Positions 36,421-48,748 of a stretch of DNA of 64,000 bases are shown piece after piece. The notes beneath the pieces are model-generated. The model made no database searches and was not told the DNA's origin. It saw only the letters and a program-made list of their open reading frames with translations. Position numbers and translations under genes: made by a program. The stretch is from positions 537,505 to 601,504 of the forward strand of contig JAJSPD010000030.1 of the NCBI GenBank assembly GCA_021307315.1. The letters run 5' to 3'. The first letter of the stretch is position 1; each line of letters opens with the position of its first letter. The DNA comes from Bisporella sp. PMI_857 (lineage: Eukaryota > Ascomycota > Leotiomycetes > Helotiales > Helotiaceae).

Positions 36421-37220
36421 CTGTTGTTCAAGTCAGGCTAGACACGATGAAATTGGGCTTTGGCTCTTTCAATACTGTTCTGTCTGATGATTCTAGATTG
36501 ATCTTGGGAACTGATTGATGCTACGAAGAGTGGTGAGGGACTGCAGGATAGCAAGAAATGATGACCTAGATCTCCACGTGGTGGGAAGATAAGGCCGAGC
36601 TCGAGAGGAACGGGCGTTGTTTATTTAGCCTCGCTTCTTTCTGCAACTAGGCTCAGTCAAGAGCCAAAATTCAAAGTGAATGGTAATTTCTCCCCTGGTA
36701 AATTCCGAGTCATTCATCCAGAGTCGAAGTAGACTGCTAAAATTCTCAAGGCGGCCTTGCCTAACGTGACCACAGGCTCCCAAATCAACAATTAGCAGCA
36801 AGTGTGATATGGTGAATTCAATTTCGTATCTCAGGTGCGAAGATCTATTGCTGATGTCACACTCACTAATGAGTAGATCCTAAAATCAATATTTAGAAGA
36901 AGCAGCAGAGATTGCTCTAGATATCGCCTGGTGTCAAATATTCCTAAGACTGTGGACTATCTAGAATGGCCCTGAAAACTCGACGTACACTGTGCGTCAG
37001 AAGTATGGGGGAGAGGTGAGAATTATATCACCTTGGAAGCAGTAGAAGCTTCATTTAATATCAAGAATACTCTATTTCCACGCTCCTATGGGTTATGGAG
37101 AACTAAGACTATCTTGATGTCGTGTGTGAATACTGGTCTATATTCCTTCGATGATGCTTGTTCCACAAGCACAGAAGCTCAGAGAAACACCAGTCCATTA
37201 TCGAGAGATATAATCTGAGC
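36421..37220. other. Spacer within Myb-like array (B-C)
   Basis: 800 bp. It should contain the promoter of member B. No coding frame is supported. Confidence 0.5.
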
Positions 37221-37983
37221 TTAAGTCTCCTCCATAGCATCCTCGTCAGAATCAGCCTTACCAAAGACTGCCTCATCGTCGCTGCCTGGATCCTTGGCTT
37301 CAGACTTCTTCTCGGCGATGGGAGTTTTGACTGCTTCATTTAGGACACTTTTTAGCGCGGAATTAGATTTTACGTACCCGCGAAAGTCTCTTCAGTAGCA
37401 TCATCACCGTTGGCGTTCTGGCCTTTCTTTCCCTTTGTAGGCTTTGGAGTCTTCGGAGCGGCAGCCTTCTTGGCTGGAGCACCTGCCCAAATATTAGCTA
37501 ATTTCTGATGGTGTTGTGATGAACATTACGCTTCTTAGCTACTTTGTTGGTCGAAGGAGTGCCTGGGATTGCTGGATCGTTGGGACCAGCTGCATCGGAA
37601 GCCTTCTTGGGAGTTGCTGTACCATCACCACCTTTCTTGCCTGCACCCGTACCAAAAGGAAGACCGTATTTCTTCTTCAAAGCGAGGACCTTATTGCCAA
37701 CTGAGCGGTGATTGCTGTAACCCAACTCAGTAGCTACCTTGACTGTGTCAACGGAGATTGCACCTGCGGTAGTATTTTGCAAGCATGCGATAAGAAATTT
37801 AACGTCGGCAGCAGGCACTATTGATTTGTCAACAGGGGACGAAATATGTACGAGAGTGATAACAGAGAAGAGGCAGCGCAAGGGTGAGTGGTGAAGATCA
37901 TGGATTTGTAAACAGATCTATGACTTACTTCCTTCAATTGCTTCACCGGAGGCAGCAGTGCTTGGGTTCTCGTTATCAGACAT
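37221..37983 (-). CDS. Small Myb-like domain protein (array member C)
   Basis: The exons are 37983-37929, 37817-37530, 37482-37378 and 37330-37221, giving 185 aa. Introns are 111, 47 and 47 bp, and all junctions keep the frame. The domain is about residues 20-72: AADVKFLIACLQNTTAG, ISVDTVKVATELGYSN, then VGNKVLALKKKYGLPFG. Here the first intron lies before the domain and not inside it, unlike A, B, D and F. A Lys/Pro/Ala-rich middle (KKAAAPKTPKPTKGKKG) and an acidic C-terminus ending in DSDEDAMEET follow. The layout (helical unit, basic linker, acidic end) matches member B. The role is unknown. Confidence 0.85.
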
Positions 37984-38640
37984 TTTGAGAGTTATATGGC
38001 TTTTGTTGACAGACCGATATTTACTAGAGTTCGTGAAAGTGTACAGATGTACGGCAATTTGATGTTGTAATGATAGTGCTGGTGTTATGAAGCGGAAAGA
38101 AAAGCGTGTTGTGAAAATGCCAATATTATGTGGGTAGTGCCTTCTGCCTTATGAAAACTGCTTTTTTATTCACTTTGCAGAATAGTCTCCAGGCTTCTTT
38201 TTTACTCTATTTGTGCTAACGCTTCATTTAGGCTCCAATATTGAACAGATAACTGGTAATTATACATAGAATTTTACGCCAATTACTCTGGCAGACTTAT
38301 AGATTCTCAAGATTTAAGAATAGAAGTCTCAGCCATAGTTCCAACCATACATTTGCAGTTTAGATTTAGAGCAATAGTAGTCACAAAGATGTCCCTGAAG
38401 CAGGTGTTCAAAGAATTTAGTCATTGACCCTAATATCCGATGATGGAAACCCTCCATACTAATGCCACCCATGGAAGCCAAAGCTAGAGAGAGTTGCGCC
38501 GCAAATCAATAATTCACCATTAACCATCCATAATGACCAAACGCAATCATCGTCTGAGAATCGGGGAAGTATCATTTGAGAGGCTAGTCCGAAGAGAGGT
38601 AGACGCAAAGGAATGCCGCAAAAGAGGTTGAACAATGGAG
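37984..38640. other. Spacer within Myb-like array (C-D)
   Basis: 657 bp. It should contain the promoter of member C. No coding frame is supported. Confidence 0.5.
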
Positions 38641-39292
38641 CTAAACTTCAAAATCGTCCTTCGCCTCGTAATACTCGAAACCATCATTGCCGATAGTAGG
38701 GGGATACTTCAGACTGACAGGGGCTCCTTGCATTGATGTCAGCAACTGTATTCCTTTAACCTGCAAATACGCTTACCACCATTGATCTCTTCATCCTCGC
38801 CACCATTATCATCCTCATCCTCATCCTCACCCCCCTCAATGCCGCCATTAGTCTCCAGCTTGATGCCGTTCTTCCTTGGATTGAGGAACTTTGAAGGCTT
38901 GGTGACCTTGGAAGGCGTCTTGATTGTACCGGAGCCGAGGGTTTTCTTTGGAGGCTTGGCCTTTGCTGGGGACTTAACAGGACCGCTGCCGCCTTCAACA
39001 GTCCAACCAATTGCCTTCTTTATCTGGCCTGCAATGGATGTCTCAAAATTATTGAACATTGAAAGGAGGACAGTCTCTACATACTGAACCGGGTCTTAGC
39101 ACATGTGGCATTGCTGTAGCCGCAGCGTTGGGCAACAGCATCCCAATCAACCTACATCATTTAGGACCATGAATGGATTGGAGACCTGTGTGAACTTACT
39201 TCTGGTGCATTCTTCATGTTACCAAGAATAGTCAAAAAAAAATGTGCCTCCTTGTCGGTAGCGGCACGTGGTACTTTTCCGTCTCCAGCCAT
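38641..39292 (-). CDS. Small Myb-like domain protein (array member D)
   Basis: The exons are 39292-39200, 39151-39085, 39028-38777 and 38726-38641, giving 165 aa. Introns are 48, 56 and 50 bp. The domain is about residues 13-62: DKEAHFFLTILGNMKNAPE, VDWDAVAQRCGYSN, then CAKTRFSQIKKAIGW. There is a phase-0 intron between helices 1 and 2 and a second intron inside helix 3, as in member A. A Lys/Pro-rich linker follows (KAKPPKKTLGSG, PSKFLNPRKNG), then a run of Glu/Asp/Gly, then a short conserved-looking end GNDGFEYYEAKDDFEV. A run of nine T in exon 1 (minus strand) encodes HFFL and is a potential slippage site. It is the first gene of the tandem array in transcription order. Confidence 0.85.
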
Positions 39293-42200
39293 TCTGAATC
39301 TGCTTTGTGAGCCAATAATGGAGAAGCAATATAGCGAGATTTACTTGTCTTAAAAGTATTTTGCAAAAGACACGGTTTTTGAATGTTTGTGGAGATGAGG
39401 GAAACTGGTAGGAAGATGCCGTGGTGTGTGCAAACAATGTTGATGTTGAAAAGCTATGTGAATCTCACCGAGAATTATTTTTTTATAGGGTGAAATATTG
39501 CCAAATAGGGATCTAAGTGGGCCCACACTGCCATTCTGAACTATGCTTTTACCTTCATTTCACTTTTAAAATGAGCAGTCACTACTAGAGACTGTCACAA
39601 CTTCACCCTTCGTGGTTGCAAGCACTCGAAACAAGACGCCATAGAAACAGGAACCCGCCCAGATGCAAAATCAATTTTCCAATGTATGACAAGTAACAAT
39701 ATCCTAGACTATACGGTACTGCCAATTCAATTTAACGAGTTGACATCTCCTGCTCCTGATGTGAATTACAGGTACTCACGTTAAGGCGGGCAGGCAGTTA
39801 GGAAGGAATGATGACATGACCACTAGTGTACGAGACTCTTGTGTTGCAACATATTAGTCATAGCATGATAAAATTTTCTCACCAGAACTATTCTCTGTCA
39901 TCTCAACAGCCAACACTTCAGAAAAGCCATATGGCCCTGCATAAGCAACTCGGTATTGATGAGTTTTCATAAGGTCTGTCTCCATCGAATATGGCATTGC
40001 GTGGCCGCGTAAAAACGAGGTATCCACCAGGTACTCTTAAAGGGTTATCGATTCATTGTATGGTTCATCCCATAGTTAGATGGCAGTTACACGGATGGGC
40101 CGCAGTTATAGCGTAAAAACAGCTTGGAAGAGGCGTGGTGGACAGGCTGAATGTAATATCTGGGGCGAATTCAATGAGCTGATGAAGAGCATCAAACTGA
40201 AAAGGCTAAAGAAACAGACTTGGGAAATCTGTAAGGCTCGAGCTAGACGCAAACTATTCTAAATCATTAGTCGGAATCAAGTTATTCTACCTATCGGATT
40301 ACACAAATTCTCCAGGTTCAAAGCAAAGCCATAGGTAACAAGGGAAGATTAGGTTCTTTGCGGAATAACATATTGACAATTTTATGCCTTCCATTCTCAT
40401 CCAAGCAGGGGCCATCGATATTCACTCCCAGCTTCTAGCCTCGGCCAATATATTGTTTAAAGTTATGAGATTCTGGACTCCAATTACATCTCATGCCCTA
40501 TCAGGATCTGTCACACTTCTATATTATAGCAATATCAAATGTATGCCAAGACTACTTGTGCGCTGGCTATTGCAGAAACATAATTCTTGTGATGAATGAC
40601 CAAGGAAAAACAGCCTAGCTTCCCAAACGGCTCAGCACATCCTGACCTTGTTGATCGTGTATTACTTCGAGCAAAGCACTTAATATGAGAATTAAAAAAA
40701 TGGGCTAAAGACACGTCTGGCATTAGCTTAAACTTGAATTCTTGATGTATATGAAATCTTCCGGTAAACCTAACCTCCACGACATTTATGCTCTTGTGCG
40801 TGCCGCTTCCTAATTTTAGTACGCCCCATAAATACTAATGAAACCTTGCAACGCAAGGCTGCTAGGTCAACATGGTACGCACCGTTTCCATGATATGCAG
40901 ATGTATGTCCCCAAAAGATCATGCAGACACAGGGAGAGAATTTGTGGGTGGAAAGGTCTGCCTCATTCTAGTGGAAGTCTTGGGCTGATATTTCGTTTCT
41001 CAAAGGGTTACTCTAACTGCATCGCACTTCTTTGGCTTTGTTTTTCTGCTGGACACGGTGCTTGTTGTCCTTTCCCTCCGCCTCCACTAACGAGGTTGAG
41101 GACCTCGCTTGAAGGCACCCCATCTCTGAATTTTCCAATCTTGATCCCTAATCCATCTTTCAGATTGAAACTCTCAACAACTCCTCCAGAAACAGATTTG
41201 AAGTTCCGCATCTTATGGCTTCTTTTTTGCGGCTCCATTTCGCTGCTTCTGAAGGAAGAACAGCCCAGATTCGAGAGATGAAGGACGAGATGGGGAGTGC
41301 AGCAGACGCTGAGAGAGACGCATGGCCGCTACTTTGGTATTCGCATCTTTCAAATGGTAATGTTAGATAAATTCCCACTGGGAGAATAGAGTTCTTCATC
41401 TACTTTCGAAGGATGAAGTATATTGTCGTCAACGACTTTCTGAACATGCTCTCCAGAAGCGGATGCTTGTTGCAAATTCCGGATCAACAGGACTTCTCCA
41501 AGCAATCCTTCATATCGCCAGAAAGGCTATACTCGTAACTCGACATCGAGACTGTAGTGCTACATACATCCCAGACAGCTCATACGAGATACAGCGTGAC
41601 AGAGGCGAATGGGTAGAAAACAGAACCTTAAGGGTGCGAAAACCTCCTGGTATCCTTTCTACAAAGCTATGATTGCAATGAAAGGTGCGTGTTCCCATTG
41701 GAAGGGCAGCTTGCTATGCCAAGATGGGTCTAAGGCTAGTTTAGGTTGCTATACTGAGGCCTTGGGTCTCCATTCGTAGGGAGACACGAATCTAGCCTGC
41801 TGAAAACTCGAACCGTGGTAGAAGCATCTAAGATGCCCAACACTGACAGTCTTTTCCGAGGCGTGAACAGAACTTTGGAGCCCAAGGCCAACTCTACAAT
41901 GTGCTATATAAACAACTTTGAAGATGTTCCATGCAACTAGTTCAAAATCTTCCCCAGTGCATCAGTCACTAGGAGGGCGGTCCCGGTAGTTCGTGGTTTG
42001 CACACGCAATCGTAATGGGCATCCATCTGCAAGATCATATTAGACTTCACGAACGATATAGAATGCGTGAGCGATCGAGATGCCGAGTAGACCTTAATGA
42101 TACTGCGCATGGAGTGGCTTCCTTCCGATTTTATTTTGTTAAAATGGCATAGCTGATTTAGGGGCTCTTGACGACTTTTTAAGCCCAACATATTACGAGT

Positions 42201-42401
42201 TTGGCTATCCACTGCCATTGTGTCCAGCGACTTATCTGAAATAATCAAATAGTGGTCCTTACAGGCATTTTCCCAGGACGATGGCAGCAACCAGTCCTTT
42301 CTTGATCGTAGAAAGCGAAGTCTTGGGGATAACGTTGAAGTGTCGGTAGCTGCAAGTGTTGAAGGATCCCCTTCACTGTTCAATTGATACTTCATTCATC
42401 C
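39293..42401. other. Gene-free region
   Basis: About 3.1 kb. Several frames of 60-150 codons occur (40838-41281 on plus, 42395-41937 on minus), but none shows a domain, and their overlaps on both strands suggest chance. The promoter of array member D should lie at its left end. Confidence 0.45.
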
Positions 42402-43087
42402 TTATGTTTGCCTCAGAGCCTCTTCCGCCACTCTCGCATCCTCACTTAGCACCGCTCCCTCTTGCTGTAATAAACCCCCTGCATTCTCCAAATCTCTTAC
42501 TACCTTTTCCAAGCCACCTAATAGACCTTCTATTTCACGTTGTTGGTCTGCTAGTTTGCCTGCGAGCGCAGCATTCTGACTTTGTACTGTCTGTAATTTG
42601 GCATTGAGCTGGCCTTGTTGCTGCGCCCTGAGGGGATCCGTATGCGCTCGAATTATCGTTTCGACAGGCAATGTGTGGGGAGGAATAGGCGGGCTATCTT
42701 TGTCTGATGCCCGCGCTTTGCGGGTTTTAGCAGAGGCGATCAGAGATTCGAGGGTGTTCAAAGAGGCTACAACGGAACGTTCTGCAAGGATAGTCTGGAA
42801 CTCGTCCTATGAACCGATTAGAACTGTTGGCAGCTTAAAATAATTGAGGGGCATACGGAGGCAAAGTCGCTCAAGCGCTGCACAAAATTCGCATGGAGAG
42901 ATTTCAACGATTCCGGGGCCGATATGGCAATCGAGGGGAAGCAGGCGGCGAACGATTCATATGTTATCGAGCGAAGCGTATTGGAGAGAGCATTTGCGTA
43001 CAGAGTCTGAAAAGCTGCCGCGCGGGGCCCAGGAGTAAGAGCTGTGGGTGCTGATGGAGGGGGGCTGGGGCTTGGTGCAGATGACAT
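42402..43087 (-). CDS. NNF1: Kinetochore protein Nnf1 (MIS12/MIND complex)
   Basis: The exons are 43087-42857 and 42806-42402, giving 211 aa, with a 50-bp intron (GTATGC/CATAG). After a Pro/Ser-rich start, residues 27-77 hold the Nnf1 helical region (AAAFQTLYANALSNTLRSIT, FAACFPSI). It continues into DEFQTILAERSVVASLNTLE, a hallmark of the family, then PPHTLPVETIIRAH. The C-terminal coiled coil begins at QQGQLNAKLQTVQSQNAALA. Nnf1 pairs with Mis12 (Mtw1) to link CENP-C at the inner kinetochore to the Ndc80 complex. It is normally essential. It is head-to-head with a Zn2Cys6 gene over 336 bp. Confidence 0.9.
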
Positions 43088-43423
43088 ATTATCCTAAAAT
43101 CCTTTATAACCCCAAAAGCACAAACAGAGACGTATGAAACCGTGTAGTTTTTGGTGTTGCTATGATATTGTGGACAAGGTGGAGATGTTGACGCGACTGA
43201 CGCGACGAGATCGGTCCAAGGCAGAACCAATTGCACGTGATTTTGACATTATCAATCTCTAATCTTTTAACGTCAATCTTCTGGAACTTCATCAATCCGC
43301 TATCAGGTTTAAACACCGCCAATATATCTCGCGCATGAACTTGCGATTACGCAAAGCTGAAAGAAAGAAAGAAAGCCTTTTCAAATCCTATAACGCTTGT
43401 GAGAAGACCGGTTTACACTAGTT
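43088..43423. promoter_or_regulatory. Divergent promoter, NNF1 / Zn2Cys6 protein
   Basis: A 336-bp head-to-head region. It includes a short GAAA run at about 43359-43378 just upstream of the Zn2Cys6 start. No specific operator is recognised. Confidence 0.5.
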
Positions 43424-44602
43424 ATGGACGCCCAACCTATTAATGAGGTCGAGGGCACAACTGTAAAGGGAAAAAATAGAAGTGCGACTTCTGCCTGTGA
43501 TAGATGCCACGGATTCAAGCTGCGCTGCGATCGCAAGCCATCTTCCGGCATTCTTGTATCATGCAGACGTTGTGAAAAAGCAAAAATAATGTGTGTAACA
43601 ACACCACGTCGGAGAACTGGAAGGCCCCGCGCCGTGAAAAGTACTAGAGATGATCTGAGATCAATATCCGACGGTCACGTTAGCGTTCTAGTCGAGGAAA
43701 AAGAAGTCATGGTCTCTGAGACTGCAACTCGAAAAGACAGCAGAAAATCTGATCCAGTTGGAGGTCCTGTGAATTATCAGGGCTCGAAGCAGAAAAAAAT
43801 CAACTATAGTGACATTCTTTCTGAGGAAGAAAGTGTTGAGAACTCTCTGACGGAACTACAGCTTGAGATTCGAGCGTATGAGCACCTAACTCAGGTACAA
43901 AGGCCAAGTACCAGCTTTGATCAGAATTATACACTCTGCATGCAAAAGCTCTCATCACTGACGTCGGATCTCATATTAAATCTCAATAATATCAGTAGAA
44001 CCAAACTGCATAGTTATGCTCATATGCTTGATATAGAATCAAAAACGCGACTACGCAACGCATTTGTTGTACTTGATCCTACCGAGAACGAACAAGATAC
44101 AATTGCGGGAGCATTTCTATCCTGCCAGAGGTTTCTGGAGGTTTTCAAAGAGCTCGAGGCTCTTTATTCCACGCCTCGATCAAAAGCAAAATTGACAGAT
44201 GGGTCTCATGCTTCCAAAGATTTTAAAGTAATGGAATCGCCTGTCCTACTTATGATACTTGCTTGCTATTCATCCATGGTTCGATACTGCGAGTTGCTCT
44301 TCTCTCTTATACACAAATCTCTGCTTGCACCGAACTGTACAGAAAGAGCGATGGAGACGTTTCATCGGGTTATCGAAGTGGACACATTAAGCAGGACTCT
44401 CTGGAGAATGCTGACACATTTCGAATTGCGCCTGCTCATCATTGGTCGTAGTAGTGGCAATGAGTCATTATTTGGGTATGCTATGCCAGAATTAGGAAGA
44501 AGAAAACCAGAAAGCACACGGGATAAATCAGATAAATCTCTTGGCCATGTTATAGAGATGATTGCAAAAATTCTTCATGGCTTGGACATCCGAATGATGT
44601 AA
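43424..44602 (+). CDS. Short Zn2Cys6 transcription factor, AflR-like type
   Basis: A single-exon frame of 392 aa starting at ATG 43424. The binuclear cluster has Cys25, 28, 35, 47, 50 and 57 (C-x2-C-x6-C-x11-C-x2-C-x6-C), followed by the basic block TPRRRTGRPRAVKS. The long spacing between the third and fourth cysteines and the short C-terminal helical domain (SPVLLMILACYSSMVRYCEL, LWRMLTHFELRLLI) are like AflR-type regulators, and no fungal_trans middle domain is seen. It is a nuclear DNA-binding protein; the targets are unknown. No biosynthetic cluster adjoins it, so a pathway role cannot be inferred. Confidence 0.87.
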   Translation: MDAQPINEVEGTTVKGKNRSATSACDRCHGFKLRCDRKPSSGILVSCRRCEKAKIMCVTTPRRRTGRPRAVKSTRDDLRSISDGHVSVLVEEKEVMVSETATRKDSRKSDPVGGPVNYQGSKQKKINYSDILSEEESVENSLTELQLEIRAYEHLTQVQRPSTSFDQNYTLCMQKLSSLTSDLILNLNNISRTKLHSYAHMLDIESKTRLRNAFVVLDPTENEQDTIAGAFLSCQRFLEVFKELEALYSTPRSKAKLTDGSHASKDFKVMESPVLLMILACYSSMVRYCELLFSLIHKSLLAPNCTERAMETFHRVIEVDTLSRTLWRMLTHFELRLLIIGRSSGNESLFGYAMPELGRRKPESTRDKSDKSLGHVIEMIAKILHGLDIRMM

Positions 44603-46488
44603 GCAGGAAAGGCTGTTCTATGTTCTCCATTCCATCTATCAACAACATTCCCTGTGTCAAAGAACTGGCATTCATTACAGAGTGCCCCACCACAACAATA
44701 ATGTCCCTGAAGTTGGGCTCCTCCCAGCATTAGACAAAGCCGAGGAGGAGTGGCTTCAATGTTTGAATCCTGATGGGTGGTCGTATGACCATCGCAAACC
44801 ACGCCTTGGCGCTATGTCGATAAATAAACATAGATCATGGATGTCTTAGAGTCGATTCGTCAACGCCTTCTCGTACACTAGGTCTCTAGTATTGATTGAT
44901 ATTCTTCATCCCCGTGCCTTCAGAATACTATACTACAGCGGAAAATATTACAAAAAGCAAAGTCACCTTGGGTTGAGGCTATCAGCGTTCACATTAACAA
45001 TACTCAGCACATCCTTGCCTTACTTGCGATGAACTTATGAATTCCAAAGGTTACAATGTACAACCATATAGAATGGTTGAGGCGTTATCAAGTCAATACC
45101 GGAGGAGTGGCCAGACCTCCTTGTATATTGCGTTGCTACAGGGTAATTATTGAGGTGGGCAGGTCATCCAACAGCGGTTCATACACTTTTTATATGTGGT
45201 CACACAATTGCTGTAAAGGAGGTCATTCCCAAAAGATGGTGAGTGCCTTGATGTTTCTCACACAAAATATTATTCAAAGACTCCAAAGAAGTTTTTGCCC
45301 GATTTATAATCTTCTAGTTTTACAGATATCATGACCTTAAAAAAATCTCTGGAAGCCTGTTTCATAGCATTCAAAGGATTCTCATATTTGCTGACTTCAA
45401 ATATCTAGCAGGCCAAAATCCATGTCCGACGGTCAAAACCCTACAGACATTTCCCTCTAAGCTTGGCCGCCCGTTATGGTTTCCAGGAGTTCGTGGCCAA
45501 CATTATACAATAGAGGGAGGTTTTTGTGATGGATAGAGCGACCAAGAGGAGGCCTATTTTATGACGGTACTAGGAAACCTATCCGAGAAGCCCTTAACTA
45601 AAAGTTGTCAAATGCTTTAACAAGAATCAAGAAATGAGAGGTACTACCACTGATTCTTGTATTTTGAGCTCTTGCTCTGAAGGTGGCGTTATAACGCTAG
45701 TATTATTTTGCGTTAGGATTAGATGCAGGGTTGGGCTAACGACTGTATAATAGAGCTCCTACAATCGGCCATTATATAATGGGCTTGCCAGCTAAAGAGA
45801 AGAGAAGCAGTGGTTATTGTGTTATGCGATGGCATTCTAGCCCACTAGTACTCTTAAATATCAAGGATATTCCTCCTTACCAAAAAAGAACCTGAGACAT
45901 TGAGATGCGTGCAAGTTGATAACCTTTCGACTATACCTTTATTTTCATAATATGCTAGATGAGACAACTTTTAAGAAAAGAATGTCTTTTGACAAGTAGA
46001 TGTTAGTAAGTAAAAAAGGCGTTATAATTCACTAGACCCGGTTCAAGGAACTAGACAGAACTCCTGATTAATAAAAATTAACCAAAAAAGGGTTTTATAG
46101 TACTTCAGTTATATTTTGACATTGTCGTGTATCTTGATTAAATATTAGCCTTGTTTACATGTACGAAAATACGAAAAATTGTGAAATAAATGCATAAAAA
46201 AAGAGTCATGATTGCAATAACCTTTAATGCCGTAGTGGGCACTATAGCGATCGACCATTAGAAGTTTCGTGGCATTCAGTCCAGTGCAGAAAAAACATGC
46301 ATATAATGACCGAAAAACATCGCAACGCCACCCATGATATAAAAGAATCAGTCTATATCATCCACGCCATTCACCCAGGACAGAGAGTATATCCTCAGCC
46401 GAAGAAACACTAGATGTCCTTATATATGCGCCTAGTATCAAGAGAAAATAGGTTAAGGTGAAAGAATCAGGCGTCCTCATCATAGAGA
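44603..46488. other. AT-rich gene-free region
   Basis: About 1.9 kb with no supported gene. 45.4-46.2 kb is very AT- and TA-rich, with many stops in every frame. It may be a decayed or RIP-altered element, but no ends or domains could be identified. Confidence 0.45.
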
Positions 46489-47252
46489 CTATGTAATATT
46501 AGCATACGTCGGACTCGGGATGGTAGGTGGGATATACTCGTCTTGATCAAGCTCGATGTGGCTACCCGCGTGGCCGTTTGCCTCAATCTTAAACTGGGTA
46601 ACGTTCTCACGATGCTCATCCTTCTTGGGACGCTTAGAAGGTGTTGAGATCTTGTCGTCATCGTTACCACCTTCTCCAGGCTCTGTGGCACTCTTGGAAC
46701 GCTTCATTGGAGTTACCTTTACCTTGGTGGTACTTCTTGGGGTCTTTGGCAGGGTGTCGCCGTTTCCGTTGGCCCTTGCACCTGCACCATCAGCTCCACT
46801 ATTTGAGATGCAAGTCAGTTAATGAGCTCAAGCCAATCTGTTATTGCTGGATATGAAGATTAAAGGACTCTCTATGACTGCGGCTGTGAGACTGAAGCGC
46901 TTGTGTTTGTGTTTGCGTATCTTAAACTCTATGGATATGATCGACTTACTTGCTGTCTCTTCCACCATTAGCACGGCTCTCCTTGCGAAGCTTTTGGAAA
47001 TGTTGACTAATATCAGAGTCAGCTGAGCTATGTTAAGTCTGCAAAGCTCTTCTTTCATGGCAGAAGAGACAGCTTAGGCTAAGATTGCGGTAAAACTTAC
47101 CGGCATGCCTCATTGCTGAAATTGTAGCCTTGGGCTGTCATCTTTGCTGAAATGACATCCCACTTCACTCCTTTTAGGGCACCATCTTCAGCAAGAAGCA
47201 GAGCAAGAAGCAGATCGCGGTCGGACTTATCGTTCCATGGAGTTGGGGCCAT
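46489..47252 (-). CDS. Small Myb-like domain protein (member E)
   Basis: The exons are 47252-47101, 47006-46950 and 46798-46489, giving 172 aa. Introns are 94 and 151 bp. The domain is about residues 5-62: WNDKSDRDLLLALLLAEDGA, VKWDVISAKMTAQGYNFS, then EACRQHFQKLRKES. It lacks the phase-0 intron of A, B, D and F, but has an intron within helix 3 like A and D. The C-terminal half is Lys/Thr/Pro-rich (RSTTKVKVTPMKRSKS, TPSKRPKKDEHRE), a likely nuclear signal, followed by an IKQE-like acidic segment. The DLLLALL helix and the NF(S)xEACRQHFQKLR pattern are common in small fungal Myb-like proteins. The role is unknown. Confidence 0.85.
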
Positions 47253-48748
47253 GTTGATGATTTATTTGGCAAGCAGACGAATGATTAGTTAAACTCAAAG
47301 ATTTTTTTTGGTGAATGTTGAATGTTTGTGTAAAAAGGCAAAGAAACGATCGACTGGAGATTGAAAGCAATGTTATTGGATTTAAGGGCAAGGACTAGCC
47401 GACTGTTCAGCCTCACAATTAGTGAATAGTCAATTAGGACAAAATGATTCACGAGTTTCCGGCCTCAGACTACAGACCTAAGCTGGCGGAATATTATTTA
47501 CAACACCAACTTAGAAAGACATTGCATCATAACGTCGGAGGTTACCATTGCCACCATCTTGCTAAAAGAAGAATTTATGTACGTACCCACCCTCAATGAT
47601 TGTGAGTCATTCGATCTAGTTCAAGTAAAGTTACACAAAAACCCCAACCACCCGAATTTTTTAGTCGGATATGTTCCTGACAAACCCAGCGCACCCCTGC
47701 GGCCGCTGCCGAGGATAGGCGAATAGATTTATTTGGGGAAGCCGTGGCAAAAAAAGAAGGATAGGCTAATTATTTAGAAGGTTGAGAAGCATGTATAGCG
47801 CTTGATATCATGATGAGTGATGTGTTTACAATGCAATGGACATGTATACAATTAATCACTCAATTCTCTCATTCTCGGTGAGTCTCGTGATCAAGACTGT
47901 CGTGATAACGTCTCACTTACCTGTATCCCTGCTAGTTTCATGCAAGTACTCTACGCGCAACGCGACAAGTAAAGGCAGTGAAGGACGGGGGTGGGAAGGA
48001 TAGATCCATCTGGCAGAAGAACCAGCCAGGAAAAGGCAAAGACAAAGGCTCCACCAATGGATTGGCAGCCAAGGCGAACAAAGCAAACAATTCCTGCCTC
48101 ATCTTTGTTGTTGTCACTCCTCACCATTGCCTGGATCAATAGTGAGTCCAGGCAACCAACAACTTTCGTCATTTCTTGCTGCATCTTCCAGCGCAGACCC
48201 TCAGGATCTTTCCCCGTCCTCCGAGCACTAAGAAGCAGATCAAGCCATTGGGCCAATCAACTCTTGAGGCCGTGCCGCCGACCTGCAGGATACAGTTCTT
48301 TCCCACCTCTAAAAGGACCAGCCGTTCCCACAAACTGGCAGTGCAGAGCAAAGAAGTCTTTGTGACTCAACAAGAGCATTTCCTTGTGTATAGTTCACAT
48401 TTTTTCCTTTACAATGCACGCTGGCCCAGCCATTCTCAAAGCAAGTGCCGTGAAGCAGAATGTTATTTCTACCTCTCTCTCTCACCGATCCTCACGTTCC
48501 TCTCCCCTCAATCGCACACCGCCTATTGGGAATGCGTTGGGATTGCTGTGCGATCCTGCTCTTTTCCAAGATCGTGCAACATCGGAGCACTTCTCTACTC
48601 AACTTGGTAATTGTGCCAAGAATTCATAAAGTACATCTTTCAGCCTCGACGCGTCTCCCCCAAGAGATATCGAGCAATCTCATCTTTCCTCTCTGCCCTC
48701 TTATTTCATTTCGCTACTGAAGCTGGCGAGCCTCCGCAGAATTAAACA
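47253..48748. other. Divergent intergenic region, Myb-like E / F
   Basis: About 1.5 kb head-to-head. The right half is pyrimidine-rich and leader-like. No coding frame is supported. Confidence 0.5.

Noticed and set aside
40838..41281. 147-codon plus-strand frame and overlapping minus-strand frames
   Set aside because: Open on both strands, no domains, and cysteine- and proline-biased composition. Probably chance.
41937..42395. 152-codon ATG frame on the minus strand just after the NNF1 stop
   Set aside because: It begins 7 bp after the NNF1 stop, inside its expected 3' UTR, and shows no domain. Not enough support for a gene.
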